From: Marthasterias glacialis
Taxonomy: Eukaryota; Echinodermata; Asteroidea; Forcipulatida; Asteriidae
Direction: 5' to 3'
Assembly (NCBI GenBank): GCA_911728455.2
Contig: OU452229.1
Location: 16,868,754-16,932,753, forward strand
DNA: 64,000 nucleotides
This document shows positions 37,630 to 49,079 of the stretch, in pieces; positions within the stretch are counted from its first letter, which is position 1, and every line of letters starts with the position of its first letter. A program made the translations under genes and the position numbers. The notes beneath the pieces are model-generated. The model ran no database searches. It was not told where the DNA came from and saw only the letters and a list, made by a program, of their open reading frames with translations.

Positions 37630-37795
37630 GGGCCCAATTTCATAGTGATGCTTTAAGCACAAAAAAATAACTTACCAGAATAAGGTTACCAGCCAAAATA
37701 CCATGTCACAAGTACCATATGACTTGTATCCTGCTTATTTTTGCTCAGCAGAAAATTTTATAAGTAATTTTTCCAGCTTAAACAGCTCTATATTC
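37630..37795. mobile_element. GCTTAGCAG-family palindromic element, copy 4
   Basis: Starts GGGCCCAATTTCATAGTGAT. The centre has AGGTTACCAGCCAAAATACC and TATCCTGCTTATTTTTGCTC. The right end, AGCTTAAACAGCTCTATATT, is partly eroded. Confidence 0.65.
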
Positions 37796-39339
37796 AACAC
37801 TTTAACGCTTTGTTTTAACCACACAAAGAGAGGACGGATGGTGCTGAAAATGTTGCCCATTTTCTCCTATTATGCTTGGGTTATTGTATCCCCCATATAA
37901 TCCTCCATATAATCCCCCATTCCAGACCTTTGTCCTTTTGTTCCAAGAACTGCGGACATCCACTCAATGGAGGTAAGTCAGAGTGAACCCAAGTTTCAAT
38001 CCTCGGCCGTATCTCCTGGCCGAGGTTTTGCAATTCAAAGTGCGGGATTTTGACAATTTCTCGATTGAGAAACCACAAATCCCAGTGCTTCAGAGAGAAT
38101 TTTTGTTCTCTTGGCTTTGTCAAATGACTCCAATAAATTCAGAGAAAATAATCCCATCAGGCTGGACGGGAAAAATGGACGATCCCCGGCGCGAACTGGT
38201 TTAGCAGAATGCCAATAAAAAAACCTGGTACTGCTTCAGTTCTATCAAGTAGTGGCTGATCTTAATTACTAGAAGATAGGCTTTAATAATTCTCACAAAT
38301 CTACAACAAAAGCATCTGCAAACTTAACATTTCATAATTACCCTCCATCTTATTAAATTATAGAGGCTGATTTGACCCGGAAGTTACCCGTCAAAACAGA
38401 AAAATTCTGTAATAATTCATACAGAGAAAGCTTTGTAATATCAAACTTTCAAACTTCCGGCATTTACTCTTTTTGTTGATATTTTGTTTTCCGTTTTCCA
38501 TTATGGTTGCTCCTACACCTCCAGGTCCCCCCACTACATGGTACCATGCCTAGACTCATTAATCATTTGTTGCAGACCGTGTAAATGACAGCTCCAGCTT
38601 GCAAACGGATGGAGGGGGCCAAACACCAACAGACTCGTCATCTTCCCGAACCATACCCCCTCCAAAACCTCACTTGCTTAACTAAATTTCCTTTTCGTGT
38701 GAAGCCTCGCACCTTCACCATGAGGTAACATCCCCTTTCATGCCTCTTGAATTATCTATAAAGCCACCCATGAGACCTCTTTTGACTCCCTCCAAGGGCA
38801 GAAGGGTAAACAATCGTTACTTCTGACACTTTACATTCTGGATGAAGAATGGCATACCACTTTTCCCTCCGTCCGAAAACAAAACCTATAATTGACAGAT
38901 CCGAAAGCTCCCCCCATGGAAACTGACCAATCAAATCCAAAAGACAGTACAGTTGCTTCTTGAGACAGGACAGGTGGACAGAATGTACATATGCGCACGT
39001 TACAGCAGATAGGTTAAGCGTTTCATTATGGAATACCGTGCGCTGCTGTATTATAATGCATACTTGTGCAAAACTCGCACGTAAGGAATTTGCCCAAAGC
39101 CTCCGCAATAACCTTATGACCTTTGACCCACACCTGCAATAGACGGTTCATCGGTGATAAAGAGTTGGCAGGGTCACTTGTAATTTTGGGTAATTTTGAT
39201 CTTCCCAAAGTGGTGGGTCATAAAACTGGCTCGAGCATTAAAAAGGACATATATCTTTTGAATGGTGTCTGGTCAGGAACAAGGCATCCATGGTGTTAGT
39301 GAACTTTAGATTGACATCTGAACTAATTCAATACGTTAC

Positions 39340-39408
39340 CTTGGCAACAATTCTCTCGCCATCGTTGTCCAGTATGGCAATAGCTTTAACTGTGTACAAA
39401 CTTGCAGG
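39340..39408 (-). CDS. COPZ: Coatomer subunit zeta, exon 2
   Basis: The exon is 69 nt, 23 codons, phase 0 at both ends. It reads [20 protein letters not shown] then VAK, against human [21 protein letters not shown]. This is the first beta-strand region of the longin-like fold, which packs against gamma-COP. The acceptor follows a T-rich tract ending CATTACAG, and the donor is AAG|GTAACG. An alternative AG eight bases further in (after CCTGCAAG) would break the frame with exon 1, so the upstream AG is preferred. Introns on each side are 4.4 kb (intron 1) and 6.2 kb (intron 2). Identification is secure from the run of identical residues. Confidence 0.93.
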
Positions 39409-40884
39409 CTGTAATGAAACCAAATCAAAAATCCAACTTAAATTTGATTATATTGTCTACTGTCTATTGACAAGAAACAGTAGCTAATTGGCTGTAAAAA
39501 AAAATAACAAAAATGTAATCATAATGTATTCTAGAAAACGATACAATTGTCATTATGTAATTTTCTATTAATCCTCTGTTGGTTAAACAAACACTTGCCA
39601 GCTAAAATGAGCAAATTACCATATCCAGATTTACAAATCAAAACACTACTTCCGTTTTCGACAAACCAAAATGACCAGTGTGGACTTGTGGTTGTTATCA
39701 GTTGACACAAGACACGGCCGAGGTGACAAATCTCAGGTGCGGGATTAATTTACAGCTCAATAATAATAACATTAGCACCACTGTGCCTCATTTTCCAATG
39801 ACGGACATCATGACCCATGGGTTTCACAGCTGTGAACGATCCCGTCCGGGGATCTGCGAATTGCCCGAAGGATAGTAATGGGAAATGAAAAATCGACCAA
39901 TGTGTAAATTAATTTAATTCTTTTTACCTTCATAGGTAATAAAACCATTAATAATTCAAAAATCACTGTCTCTTTGGGGAGGTTTCAACTACGCTTGTTT
40001 CCATTATTCACTTAAGGTATCATCTTTTTAATCCATAGCAATAAAACACTCTGCTGTCTTGGCTTGGCTTGGAGACTGTGAATGCGTATATATATAGGCA
40101 AGGTATAGAGTTGGCCCAGAATTCCATCCCATAATAGGGTAAACAACAATTCCTGAGATGGACACTACCGTTTAAATCAAAACATCTTTGAAATAATCTC
40201 TGAAGGTGACCAAATCAAAGACCTGGGAGGCAGTGCCTGAAATGACCTTTGTGAATTTCAGGTCTGGCATCGACCTCGTACTTTCAGGATCAATACATCC
40301 TTAATGCACATTACGTCACTGCAGTAGAGGTCAAAATGAGGTGTGCGCCACCCAACCATAACTGCGTTTTCCATTGTTTCGTCATCGTTTTACCTCCTCA
40401 CGTCACTGCATGGTCTGTAAACCACTCCTTTTTTTACAAACATCGACCGCCATTTAGTATGGGCAGCCTTGAGTAACACAAAATTTCTAACTGGATTAGC
40501 ACAAATATGACCATAACAAAACACTTCAACCCTTTGCTATGAAGATTATAATGAAGTACTTTCTATTTGTTTTGGGTGGCAATCATTGATTCATCAGTGA
40601 TTTGGCTAATTTGATAGAATTTGTAACAAACTATAAATTATTGCACTTGGTTGCAGTGACGGCCGCCCGCACTATTGCCAACCATTTGTTGGCAAGATTT
40701 GTGCCTATGACGCTGTAAAAGAAAGGTCTGTAGTAAAACATTGTAATCAACCATCCATAGTTTTTTTGTTTTACTTCCCCATAGCAATTTAAGTACATCA
40801 CTGTACTATACTTAATAAATCCAATATATCCCTAGTACAATGTACAAGATAATTTGAAAAATTTGAACTTTGTTTTCTTCCAAG

Positions 40885-41040
40885 CAAGCTACTGAATATG
40901 CAAACAATGTAAGCTTATTCCAGACACGCAAAGTCTTTATTGCAAAAAAAAAGAGGAAAATGCCTATAAAATCAAACTTCGTACAGAGAAAAAAGGGGAA
41001 GTCAGCTAGTCAGCTGAGAAGTTGCATGCCTACTATTCAG
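40885..41040. mobile_element. Degenerate relative of the 36466-36614 MITE
   Basis: It shares the A-rich GAGGAAAATG block, a GTCAGCTAGTCAGCTGAGA stretch resembling ATCAGCTGATCAGATAAA, and the terminal AGTTGCATGCCT. The left end is poorly preserved, so the start is approximate. Confidence 0.45.
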
Positions 41041-42201
41041 ACCAATAAAGGGACATGTCTGGCATTTTTGGGCTATAAAAAGCATTTGTTATAAAAAAAA
41101 TTGTTGGAAAGATATTTTAAAAGTAAACAATAATGATTCACAAAAATATCCCTTGAAATTGCAAGGTTTTTGTAAACTTTTGTGATAGACCATGGTCCAC
41201 CATTTTGTAACCAAATTTTTTACTCCACCAAATGGCGGACCGTATGTTTCTATGTAGATTGTGGTTTCGCTGGTTTTATTTCCAGAGGCAAATTTATGGT
41301 TTTTTTTTAATTACTACTCACTAATCACAACACACTGTAGGTGTTTTATTGCATGAACAACTCTTAAAAAGGATAAGGAGCAATTCCAAACAGCAAAATG
41401 TGAAGAGATGTGAAGGCAATGTGTCCTTTTAAGTGCAATGACACTCCTGGATGTGTGTGCGAGGGTGAGAAATACCTTTTTCTTTCTTCCTAATCAATAA
41501 TTCTGAAACTTCATCCATGGAAAATTTCGGAGAGGCCAAGTTTAAAGAGTAGCTGAACTGGTTTAGGCAATAAATCTATTCCAAGTTGTAGCATATTCAT
41601 GAAAGGAAACATTTATGGGTCTCTTAGGACTTCATTCAATGTCTGTTAAATATTATTATGTCTGCATAGGCGCATTTTAGAGGACACATTTTCCTGATCA
41701 AATCTTAAAGTACGTCTTGTGGTGAAGAGTCATCCAACCACTGACAGTTTGAAGTTTATTAAGTTACAGTGAAATTGAAAAGCTTGTTGGTAATATTGAA
41801 AGAAAATCTGAACGAACTGGACGTCAAGTTATAGTTTGGTTTGCTTCACTCCCGTTTTTGTAAGTGGTTTATTACAACTGCTCTGGAAATTAGGACAACT
41901 GGAAATACTAGAGGTATTAATTATTCGACATGTCTGAATCTACTTCCAAGATTGCCTGGGCTGACTTTTTATTTATTTATTCTTTATTCATTTTTATGCT
42001 GATTTCGAAAAAAATCATTCCTGAGCTAGCTAATTATTTCTGGAGTCGAATCATGTGGTGAAGTTTAATCACAACATTAAGAAAAAATAACTAATAAAAT
42101 CATGATCATTCTGGTTGAGCCATGGTTAAACTTACTTTATAGTTCTTGGCAATAAGCTTGTTGAAGCTTGGGGGTGAAATATACAGTTATATGATGCTGA
42201 A

Positions 42202-42232
42202 ACCATGGAGGAATATTTTATTCCTCCATGGT
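42202..42232. repeat. Perfect hairpin, 14-bp stem, 3-nt loop
   Basis: ACCATGGAGGAATA and TATTCCTCCATGGT are perfect inverted copies around TTT, in COPZ intron 1. Confidence 0.9.
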
Positions 42233-42356
42233 GAAATTATCTGCTGTGATTACCGTAGCTAGAGCGAAGTATTATGCAAGCATTAGATTGTATCTCCACC
42301 ATGCAAGGTGTCACATCCTGCTAAGCATCAAGATTCTTACACTATTCATTTGCATC

Positions 42357-42770
42357 GGTGTTCCGTCCCAACTTTGGATTCATCCCAACTACAACTTGAG
42401 TGTGACAATGGGGACGGCCCAACTATAGCTAGGATCCAGAGATCTTTCACTGTGCAGGAAGATCGGACCAGCGGCACATAGGGTGGTAAAAACACTAGGG
42501 CTGCTGGCAGGTGGCACAGGTGCATGATGGAGTGGGCATGGAGTAATGGATTTTTTCTCAAGTTTTTTTAATTTACCGAATATCACGTCCGAGCCCTGTT
42601 CCAAGTCAAGAGAAACTTAAGAGGATCAAAAAACTACTTCAGAGGCCCACTGACTGGTTACACAGTCAGGAAATCCCAGCTATAGTTGGCCATCCCAACT
42701 GTAGTGTAACAGTCAAACTGGGATGGTCCAAACTTTAGTTGGGATGATTCTAAATGGGACGGAACATCAC
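42357..42770. mobile_element. Long inverted-repeat element ending in GTTCCGTCCCA
   Basis: The first ~75 bp (GTGTTCCGTCCCA, then CATCCCAACTA, then CCCAACTATAGCT) recur inverted at 42675-42770 (ending GGGACGGAACATCAC). This gives a foldback element of about 410 bp inside COPZ intron 1. It has no transposase and no certain target duplication. Confidence 0.7.
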
Positions 42771-43848
42771 TACAAGCTACGGCATCGATAATCTTAGTTC
42801 TTGGTTCTAGGACGACAACTTTCTACGACCTTTTTTTCTCAACTTTTCACATGTTCCCAATTGGGTACATTTAAAATATTTAAAAAGATCAACAAAATTG
42901 GCAACATTTTAACACATAATTCGTCGTAGTTCTTCTGAGGTCCAAGGGATCGAGGATTACGATTACCGTAATTATACCAACTGCAGCTTATCAGATGTAA
43001 TTCCATCGACCATCCTAATCACAATGTAACCTTGAATGAAATTGTTTTTGTTTTGATGTTTATTCATTATCTAGAATATTTTCCAACCTACTGTTGTCAG
43101 GGAGGCAGTGTTTAGAAATCACTGCTCATGACTTGACAGATGTCTCCTGCTGATCCATTCACATTCTTAATTGCACTTATCGTAACCCTACACAGTCACT
43201 CATGAACAAGCTTGGTTCATGAAACAAATTTCCATGGTGCTCTATATCGCATTGATATTTTGTGCAGCCCAGTATGATACAAAAGATATATTTTTTTAGT
43301 ATTTACTTTACTACTAGTAGTAGTACTATTGGATAATACCATCAAGCAAATAAATAAAACAGTTGGAAGGATGACACTGCACTGCTGCTTTTGCTGGATA
43401 TGTTTTTCGGTCATCGGAGTAGTGAAGAAAGAGTGGCACTCGGATCTAGCATTTTTGGCATGCTTGGATCTAATGTGCAAAAATCCAAGTGCCATTCTTT
43501 AACCCCTTGTGACTAAAAACATAATCTTATCCAAAGATACTAGCTTACTGCTGTTGGACATAATGAGTGAAAAAAGTGGGGATCGGATTCAGCATCTCCA
43601 AACCAAACAAGGAAGGCAAGGTCAAGGAGTGTTTTAGTTACGCTTACTGTAAATGTAATGTCCGAAAACTGGGCATGCAAAGTTGCCAGACTACTCCGAC
43701 CTATATACCTTATCAAAGTAACATTATAAACACACCAATATAATCCCAATGAAATCACTCTTCAATTCGACCCATAATTGAGCAATTAAATAAAATCACA
43801 GTCACAATTACGATCGTTCTCGTGAGTCAACCTCAAGATTTTTCTTAC

Positions 43849-43866
43849 CAATACGGGAGCATCCAT
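43849..43866 (-). CDS. COPZ: Coatomer subunit zeta, coding part of exon 1
   Basis: Zeta-COP is a small subunit of the COPI coat. It belongs to the adaptor-complex small-chain (longin-like) family and pairs with gamma-COP in the coatomer F-subcomplex, acting on Golgi-to-ER and intra-Golgi vesicles. This exon encodes only MDAPVL (human COPZ1 begins MEALILEPSLY). It starts at the ATG at 43866-43864 and ends at a strong donor, TTG|GTAAGAA. Joined in phase 0 to the exon at 39408 it gives [14 protein letters not shown], the same length to the SLYTVK motif as the human protein. The ATG follows a 5' flank with no other in-frame coding evidence. The exon is too short to identify alone; the call rests on its position, frame and splice fit with the three downstream exons. 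Confidence 0.75.
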
Positions 43867-44110
43867 GTTGATTAATGTTCGCTGGTACCAAACACAAAAC
43901 GGTTCCTATGTGAACACGTATGCCGCGCACCAATGTAAACTTTTTGCCAACGTGTAAAACGGATACTGGCGAGAATTAACGAGAAGATGTGTAGAAGGCT
44001 TGTGACGACGAGGGCGCTCTTCGCCTTTGGGATTCGTTGGTGGGTGCATAATCCACCACTCTGTAGAAACCAATCTAAATGCTTAATAACATTCAGAAAC
44101 ATTTAATATT
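43867..44110 (-). promoter_or_regulatory. Likely COPZ 5' UTR and core promoter region
   Basis: This is the 240 bp immediately upstream of the COPZ start codon, read on the minus strand. It holds two ATTGG (inverted CCAAT) motifs, near 44080 and 43935, and a CG-richer stretch at 43985-44040 (CGAAGAGCGCCCTCGTCGTC). I see no convincing TATA box. The assignment comes from position and composition; the transcription start cannot be read from the sequence. Confidence 0.4.
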
Positions 44111-47100
44111 CAGATACTTGAGATAAAAAGAAAAAGACTCTTTGACGTATAGCTAACGTTTTCTTTATTTTAAGGAGGAGAGTGACATCTGAAGTTGAGT
44201 CTAGCTCTTCCCACCCCACAAATGTCCCAAAATAAAGAGGGCACCCTCCAAGTGCCAATTTCCAAACCTAGACAAGCGTACATCTTGGGGAAAGGGTCCT
44301 TAACTTGTGAGCAAACCGAAGCCTAAAATATCCCCAAATACTCTAGGTAAGAAGGTAACAAACGAGGGCATGTTTCGCATTATACTTTAACAATTCCCAA
44401 AGGAAATTGCCTTCAAATCTTTAACTTAAAAAAAAATCACTTTTCAAAAACAGAACAAAATAATATCATTCAGTAGGTTCGGCTCGCTGATGTCACTCAT
44501 CTTGGGTGTACCCCCTTTGGAATTCTGTGAATACCCTGAAAGGGAAAAACAACCGACTTAATAAATTATTACAAGACGTTAAAAACATTAAAGCAAAACT
44601 TCCATGAAACGCAGAGCCTCAAAGTTGCACCCCACTCATTAGAAAGTGAAATCACAACTGTCGATCAGAGTTGAATGGGTATCTCACTTCCGAATCTCTC
44701 GAATAAAGTGTTACTGAGTCAGACAGTACTGAGTAATTATTGTGTCAAAACATTTGTGATATTTATCTCTGTGTTATTGATGTGGAAGTAATCCACAACA
44801 TTGCACCTAAATCGCCGAACCATGTATGGACAAGGGACACGTCATTAGCACGCGGTGATTAAATCCGGTGCTTATCCTATTTTCTTGTTTACTCCCAAAA
44901 TGGGCCCAAGCCTTTTGGCACAGTGCACTTTTGTTTTGATTTGACTTTCGAACTGTACAAGCAAATCAGTAGTGGGCGTCTAGGGGTGGGTGACGATGAC
45001 ATTCAGAAAAAAACAACCTTCAAAGCCCTCTATGGACTTTTCTGTTGACCCATAATTGTAGCCCTTCGGTCACTAGGGTGTCAAACAGACCGATAATATT
45101 ATTCCTGACTTTCCGTTGCAGTAATTTGACCACAAAAGGTTAAGATTTTTTCCGTTAAAAAACAAAAACATGGATCCCTTTTTAGCCACCTTTTCGATAT
45201 ACAAGTAAGGACTTACAACCATACTCGTAATGTTTACTGGGATAAGACACTATACAACACAGTGTTACGTTTATACAAATTTTTAGTCTCCATTGCACAT
45301 TCAAGAAATTCGAATAACTTTCTAAGTATTACACAAAATTGTTGGCACAATTTCTCGTTATATTTTGAGTTTTTATTAAGGAACACAACAGCGTCTATAA
45401 ATCCAAATTAAGTCACTGTTAACATCGTAGAGCATAATGTTGAGCGCACCAGACAGTCATAGTCTAACAGAATTCGCATTTATCAAATTATTTTTTGCCA
45501 TACAAGTTTATAAATATAAGCATTAGACCAATATATCACAAATTGTATTCATGGTTTACAAAGTTGTTGGCTGGAGTAGAAAGAAATATTGCTAAATATA
45601 CGTAGGTTGCTGACCACAAAATGAACTGATGCGATTGACTGGTACTGAACTGCCGAACAAGTCACACCGACAACGGGGTGTGACGGCGCCGGTAAAGGGG
45701 ATGGGTTGGTTGCTGTTCGATATATTTTCTCAATAAACAAACATTGCTAATAATTACGAAATAAAAACTGACAATTAAAGAAGAAGCAAAACAAAACAAT
45801 ATATTCTGAAAGAGAATGTTTACACACAAAGTAGAAATTGTGAAGAATTGTTGACACATTGAACAAAAGTAACTTCATTGTTATTTTGAAAACGAGATCA
45901 GCGCGTTTGTTCTTAAACTTAGGAAATAAACAATTAATTTTATTGATGAATATTATCATCCACCCATTGAAAAAAATATATTATTGACACAAGTGATCAA
46001 AAAAGCTTGTTTAGCAAAACACATGTATTGGAAATTGAATTTGTGCATCGGGTAAAATGAATCATTCAATGAATACAAGGGGAAGTTCCCGTCTGCTTTT
46101 ACATCTTTGGGTTAATTGAAAGATTTTACATAAACAGGATCTGAAATAAACACACTCATGGTTCGAATCTTCCCATGCTGGAAACGCTATCGTGGGACGT
46201 TTACAATAAACACCGTTGAAATGTTTGTTATGAGTTGTATTGTTTTCAGCATCCGTGACAAAAATCACATTGTGTATTATTGTGTGATCATCGGAAATAT
46301 GGCTTGAGTATTTTGTTACCTTGCACGATGATAACATCTTGCTCTAACGGTACTTTATGTGAACCACCATAAAACCACAATAATGTACATGAAATAACAA
46401 ATCTGTCAAAGTTCATAAATGTTCACAGATTTACACACACCTTACATGTGGTACAAAGTGGCAGAAAACTTTCCATGAAATATTTCTGCCTGAAATGTTA
46501 TCGTTTTTAAATAATAAATGAAATAAAATCCAAATTTAATTTTTAAAAATTAATTTAATTTTTCGTCTCAGTGAAACCTAAACTCTGCCTATAGGAATGC
46601 GTACAGAAATGCTGAATGCATTTTTACCGTTTTCTCGCAAATGAAATAACAAAATGAGCTGACAGTTTCACAGGTTGGTTTTATTACGAATATCTTGATT
46701 TGTGCAAAGAATGGAAGCATTTACAGTCAGTTTACCAATGTTGAGCTGGGGCGTTAAGCGCAATCAGTATTGGAGTCACCAGAGTGAAAACCACGTTTAT
46801 GGGTGCACCCCACTAAATAGAAGTCCTATAGAAACCAACGATGAATGTTCAATATTCAAGAACACTCAAAAAAATAGTTAAGAGTCTCTCAGTCTTTTGA
46901 AATCAAACACAAAAAGGTGCAGTGGCATCTTAACTTTAGTCTTCTGTTCTATTATAGTCTGGGGACTTTCCGAGACGCACGTCACAAAGAAAACACAACG
47001 CTGCCGCAGTGTCGATTTTCAACCAGAAAAGCAGCCATCCTGGGAAAGGGGTCCTACGTTTCTGAGCAAAATGAAAAATGTTTCAGGGCCTAGCTTACCC

Positions 47101-47445
47101 AAAATGCCCGCAATTGAGTTTCAATAACCCTAAGATACTGGGCATTATTTTAGCAATCCCTAAAAGTATTGACCCTGAAATCTCTCACTAACAGAAATGT
47201 CTTGAGGGCCTCCAAATTCTGAACTAGACAATGTTACTAACTTCTCAAAAACTATGGCATTTCAAGCAACAATATTTCAAGTAAAGTTTTCAGCAAACCA
47301 CTTTCAATCTTGCCAATGTTGTGTACATCCTTTATAGTTCAAAAGAAAATCACCATACTTTCCCCTTTTCTAATTAGGTTTTGAAGTTGAATGACTTTGC
47401 AAATAGTTGTGTACATGCCGTTTACATTTGTTTTATTTCTCCATT

Positions 47446-47483
<38 letters not shown>

Positions 47484-47635
47484 TTCCGTATTGTGACAGA
47501 ACTTTTTTTCTTCTGCGAACTGCTAATAAAAAAGCAACAAACGAACTGTTTTCCTCTTCACCTTTTTCTTCTTGTTCATGGTTATACAATAATGACAAAA
47601 ATGAAGATCTGTGTTTAAAAAAAAAAATAACAACC
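44111..47635. other. Intergenic stretch between COPZ and the tRNA-Asn cluster
   Basis: No exon was recognised. The sequence is AT-rich. It contains an 8-bp-stem hairpin at 45661-45684 (GTCACACC/GGTGTGAC) and a 34-T homopolymer at 47447-47480. A weak similarity between about 44280-44320 and 47035-47075 (GGGAAAGG-GTCCT followed by GAGCAAA) may mark an old repeat. Confidence 0.5.
47447..47480. repeat. Poly-T run (34 nt)
   Basis: Uninterrupted T. It could be the poly-A tail of an old minus-strand retroposed sequence, but no body was recognised. Confidence 0.85.
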
Positions 47636-47650
47636 CGTCCCTGGGTGGAT

Positions 47651-47688
<38 letters not shown>

Positions 47689-47709
47689 GACCGATTGCGC
47701 CACAGAGAC
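47636..47709 (-). tRNA. tRNA-Asn-GTT: tRNA-Asn (GTT), isolated copy 1
   Basis: A 74-nt gene reading GTCTCTGTGGCGCAATCGG on the minus strand, with loop CTGTTAA (anticodon GTT) and the GTCTCTG/CAGGGAC acceptor stem with a G discriminator. The sequence matches the animal tRNA-Asn consensus almost exactly. The T-loop is TTCAAAT, with A57 in place of G57, which keeps a purine. The D-loop carries C at position 20a. A run of T follows the 3' end within about 12 nt, a strong Pol III terminator. It sits 1.3 kb left of the assembly gap and has its own unrelated flanks. Confidence 0.95.
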
Positions 47710-48196
47710 TTAATATTTTAATAATTTCAAAACAAAGATTAATTTGTTTGAGGACTGATTTGAACCACTATATCTGTTTAGTAGATAACTAAGTGTTATC
47801 TGTTCTTTCTTTTATGTACTAAAATATGTAATAAGCTTTACAAATCTCCAATGAAAATATTAGATTTTATCGTCAATCAATCCTCGCTTCTGGTCGCTCA
47901 ACAGACGTAGTATGTTGTTAGTTATCCCACGCATGACAGTTGAGGCAAAAGTCCAAACACAAGACAACAACTGTTCACTGATGGACCTTTTGTAATTCGG
48001 GGGGAATTTTATCGACCTCAAACAAAAGACATTACAGTACTTCTGAATTCAGTTGTGGAGAGAGACCATCGCCAATAATATCCAACTTGTCGAAATAATA
48101 ATATTATGCGTAAATTTATGGCCTCAGTCGGTAGAGTTTATACGTGAATGCCCAAAATGTGTTAATACAATGTAAACAATTTTGCGCGGCCATAAC

Positions 48197-48455
48197 CAGT
48201 GGCGTACCCCAGTGGGCAAGGGCAGGAGCCTCCCCAATCAGAACCTTTGCCCCTCTCCTCCCCCATGAGATCGGAAAAATAGCAATTGAATGGTTCGAGA
48301 CATTAAATAGCCCCCCCCAAAAAAAAAAAAAAATAAATAAATAAATAAATAAATAAAATAAAATAAAATAATAAAAAATAAATAAAATAAAATACAAATA
48401 CAAATCTTGCCCCCGCCCCCCCCCCCTAATGTAAATATCTGGTTATACGCCACTG
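48197..48455. mobile_element. Non-autonomous hAT element (MITE) with 8-bp target duplication
   Basis: A 259-bp element with 10-bp terminal inverted repeats CAGTGGCGTA / TACGCCACTG. It is flanked on both sides by the identical 8-mer GCCATAAC (48189-48196 and 48456-48463). An 8-bp duplication together with CAGTGGCG ends is the signature of hAT-superfamily transposition. The interior carries an A-run, an AAAT microsatellite and a C-run, and no transposase. Confidence 0.9.
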
Positions 48456-48979
48456 GCCATAACAATTTACTTGCAAGTTTCATTAAAAGGGGACCCTGGT
48501 TTTTCCCAAGAAGGGCTCTATGTGATTGTGTACCAGGAAGGAATTTTCCAGCAGTCCTAATGTGTTACCTGTTCTTTTGTGTTTTTTTCTTGTTAAGCGG
48601 ATGACAGGATATGTGTCATATGCACAAAGGGAAGGTCAACGGAGCGCGGAAATACGCATCCACGAGTTTGATATCGAAGGAAACCCAAGCTCCTTATATG
48701 GCCACGGCCTTAATCCTGGAATGAAACAAGTATCAGGAATTAGTATGTCAACATTGAATTTTAATTGTTTACACTTTCCTCATCGAACAGTTGTTTACGG
48801 TGTTGCTCAGATTGTGCCGAACTTTTGGTCACGTAAAGTACTCACAGATCCCAATTATTGTTATGGATAACTAAACTCAAAACATCGCGTCGTGTTTATG
48901 TTATTTAGGTTTTGATTGTTTGTTGTTCTTGGTGGTGTTTTTACTCTCCTTTTTTACGGGTTACGAGAGCTGTTTATCG

Positions 48980-49079
48980 NNNNNNNNNNNNNNNNNNNNN
49001 NNNNNNNNNNNNNNNNNNNNNNNNNNNNNNNNNNNNNNNNNNNNNNNNNNNNNNNNNNNNNNNNNNNNNNNNNNNNNNN
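48980..49079. other. Assembly gap, 100 N
   Basis: Exactly 100 unknown bases, a size commonly used for gaps of unknown length. It falls at the left edge of the tRNA-Asn array, directly against truncated copy 2, so the true array may be longer than shown. Confidence 0.97.

Larger units (their letters stand above)
33093..39339 (-). other. COPZ intron 2 (6.2 kb)
   Basis: The intron is bounded by GTAACG and ATCTGCAG. It is crowded with mobile DNA: a tRNA-derived SINE at 35904-36276, a MITE with 15-bp perfect inverted ends at 36466-36614, and two members of the GCTTAGCAG palindromic family at 34560-34775 and 37630-37795. The rest is AT-rich sequence without recognisable exons. Confidence 0.8.
39409..43848 (-). 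other. COPZ intron 1 (4.4 kb)
   Basis: The intron is bounded by GTAAGAA and TTACAG on the minus strand. It holds an inverted-repeat DNA element at 42357-42770, a 14-bp-stem perfect hairpin at 42202-42232 and a degenerate copy of the 36466-36614 MITE at about 40885-41040. No coding sequence was recognised. In vertebrates COPZ genes are associated with miR-148/152 family loci; I saw no recognisable family member here. Confidence 0.8.

Noticed and set aside
48526..48870. 114-codon plus-strand frame left of the assembly gap
   Set aside because: No recognisable motif; position next to repeats and a gap makes chance more likely.
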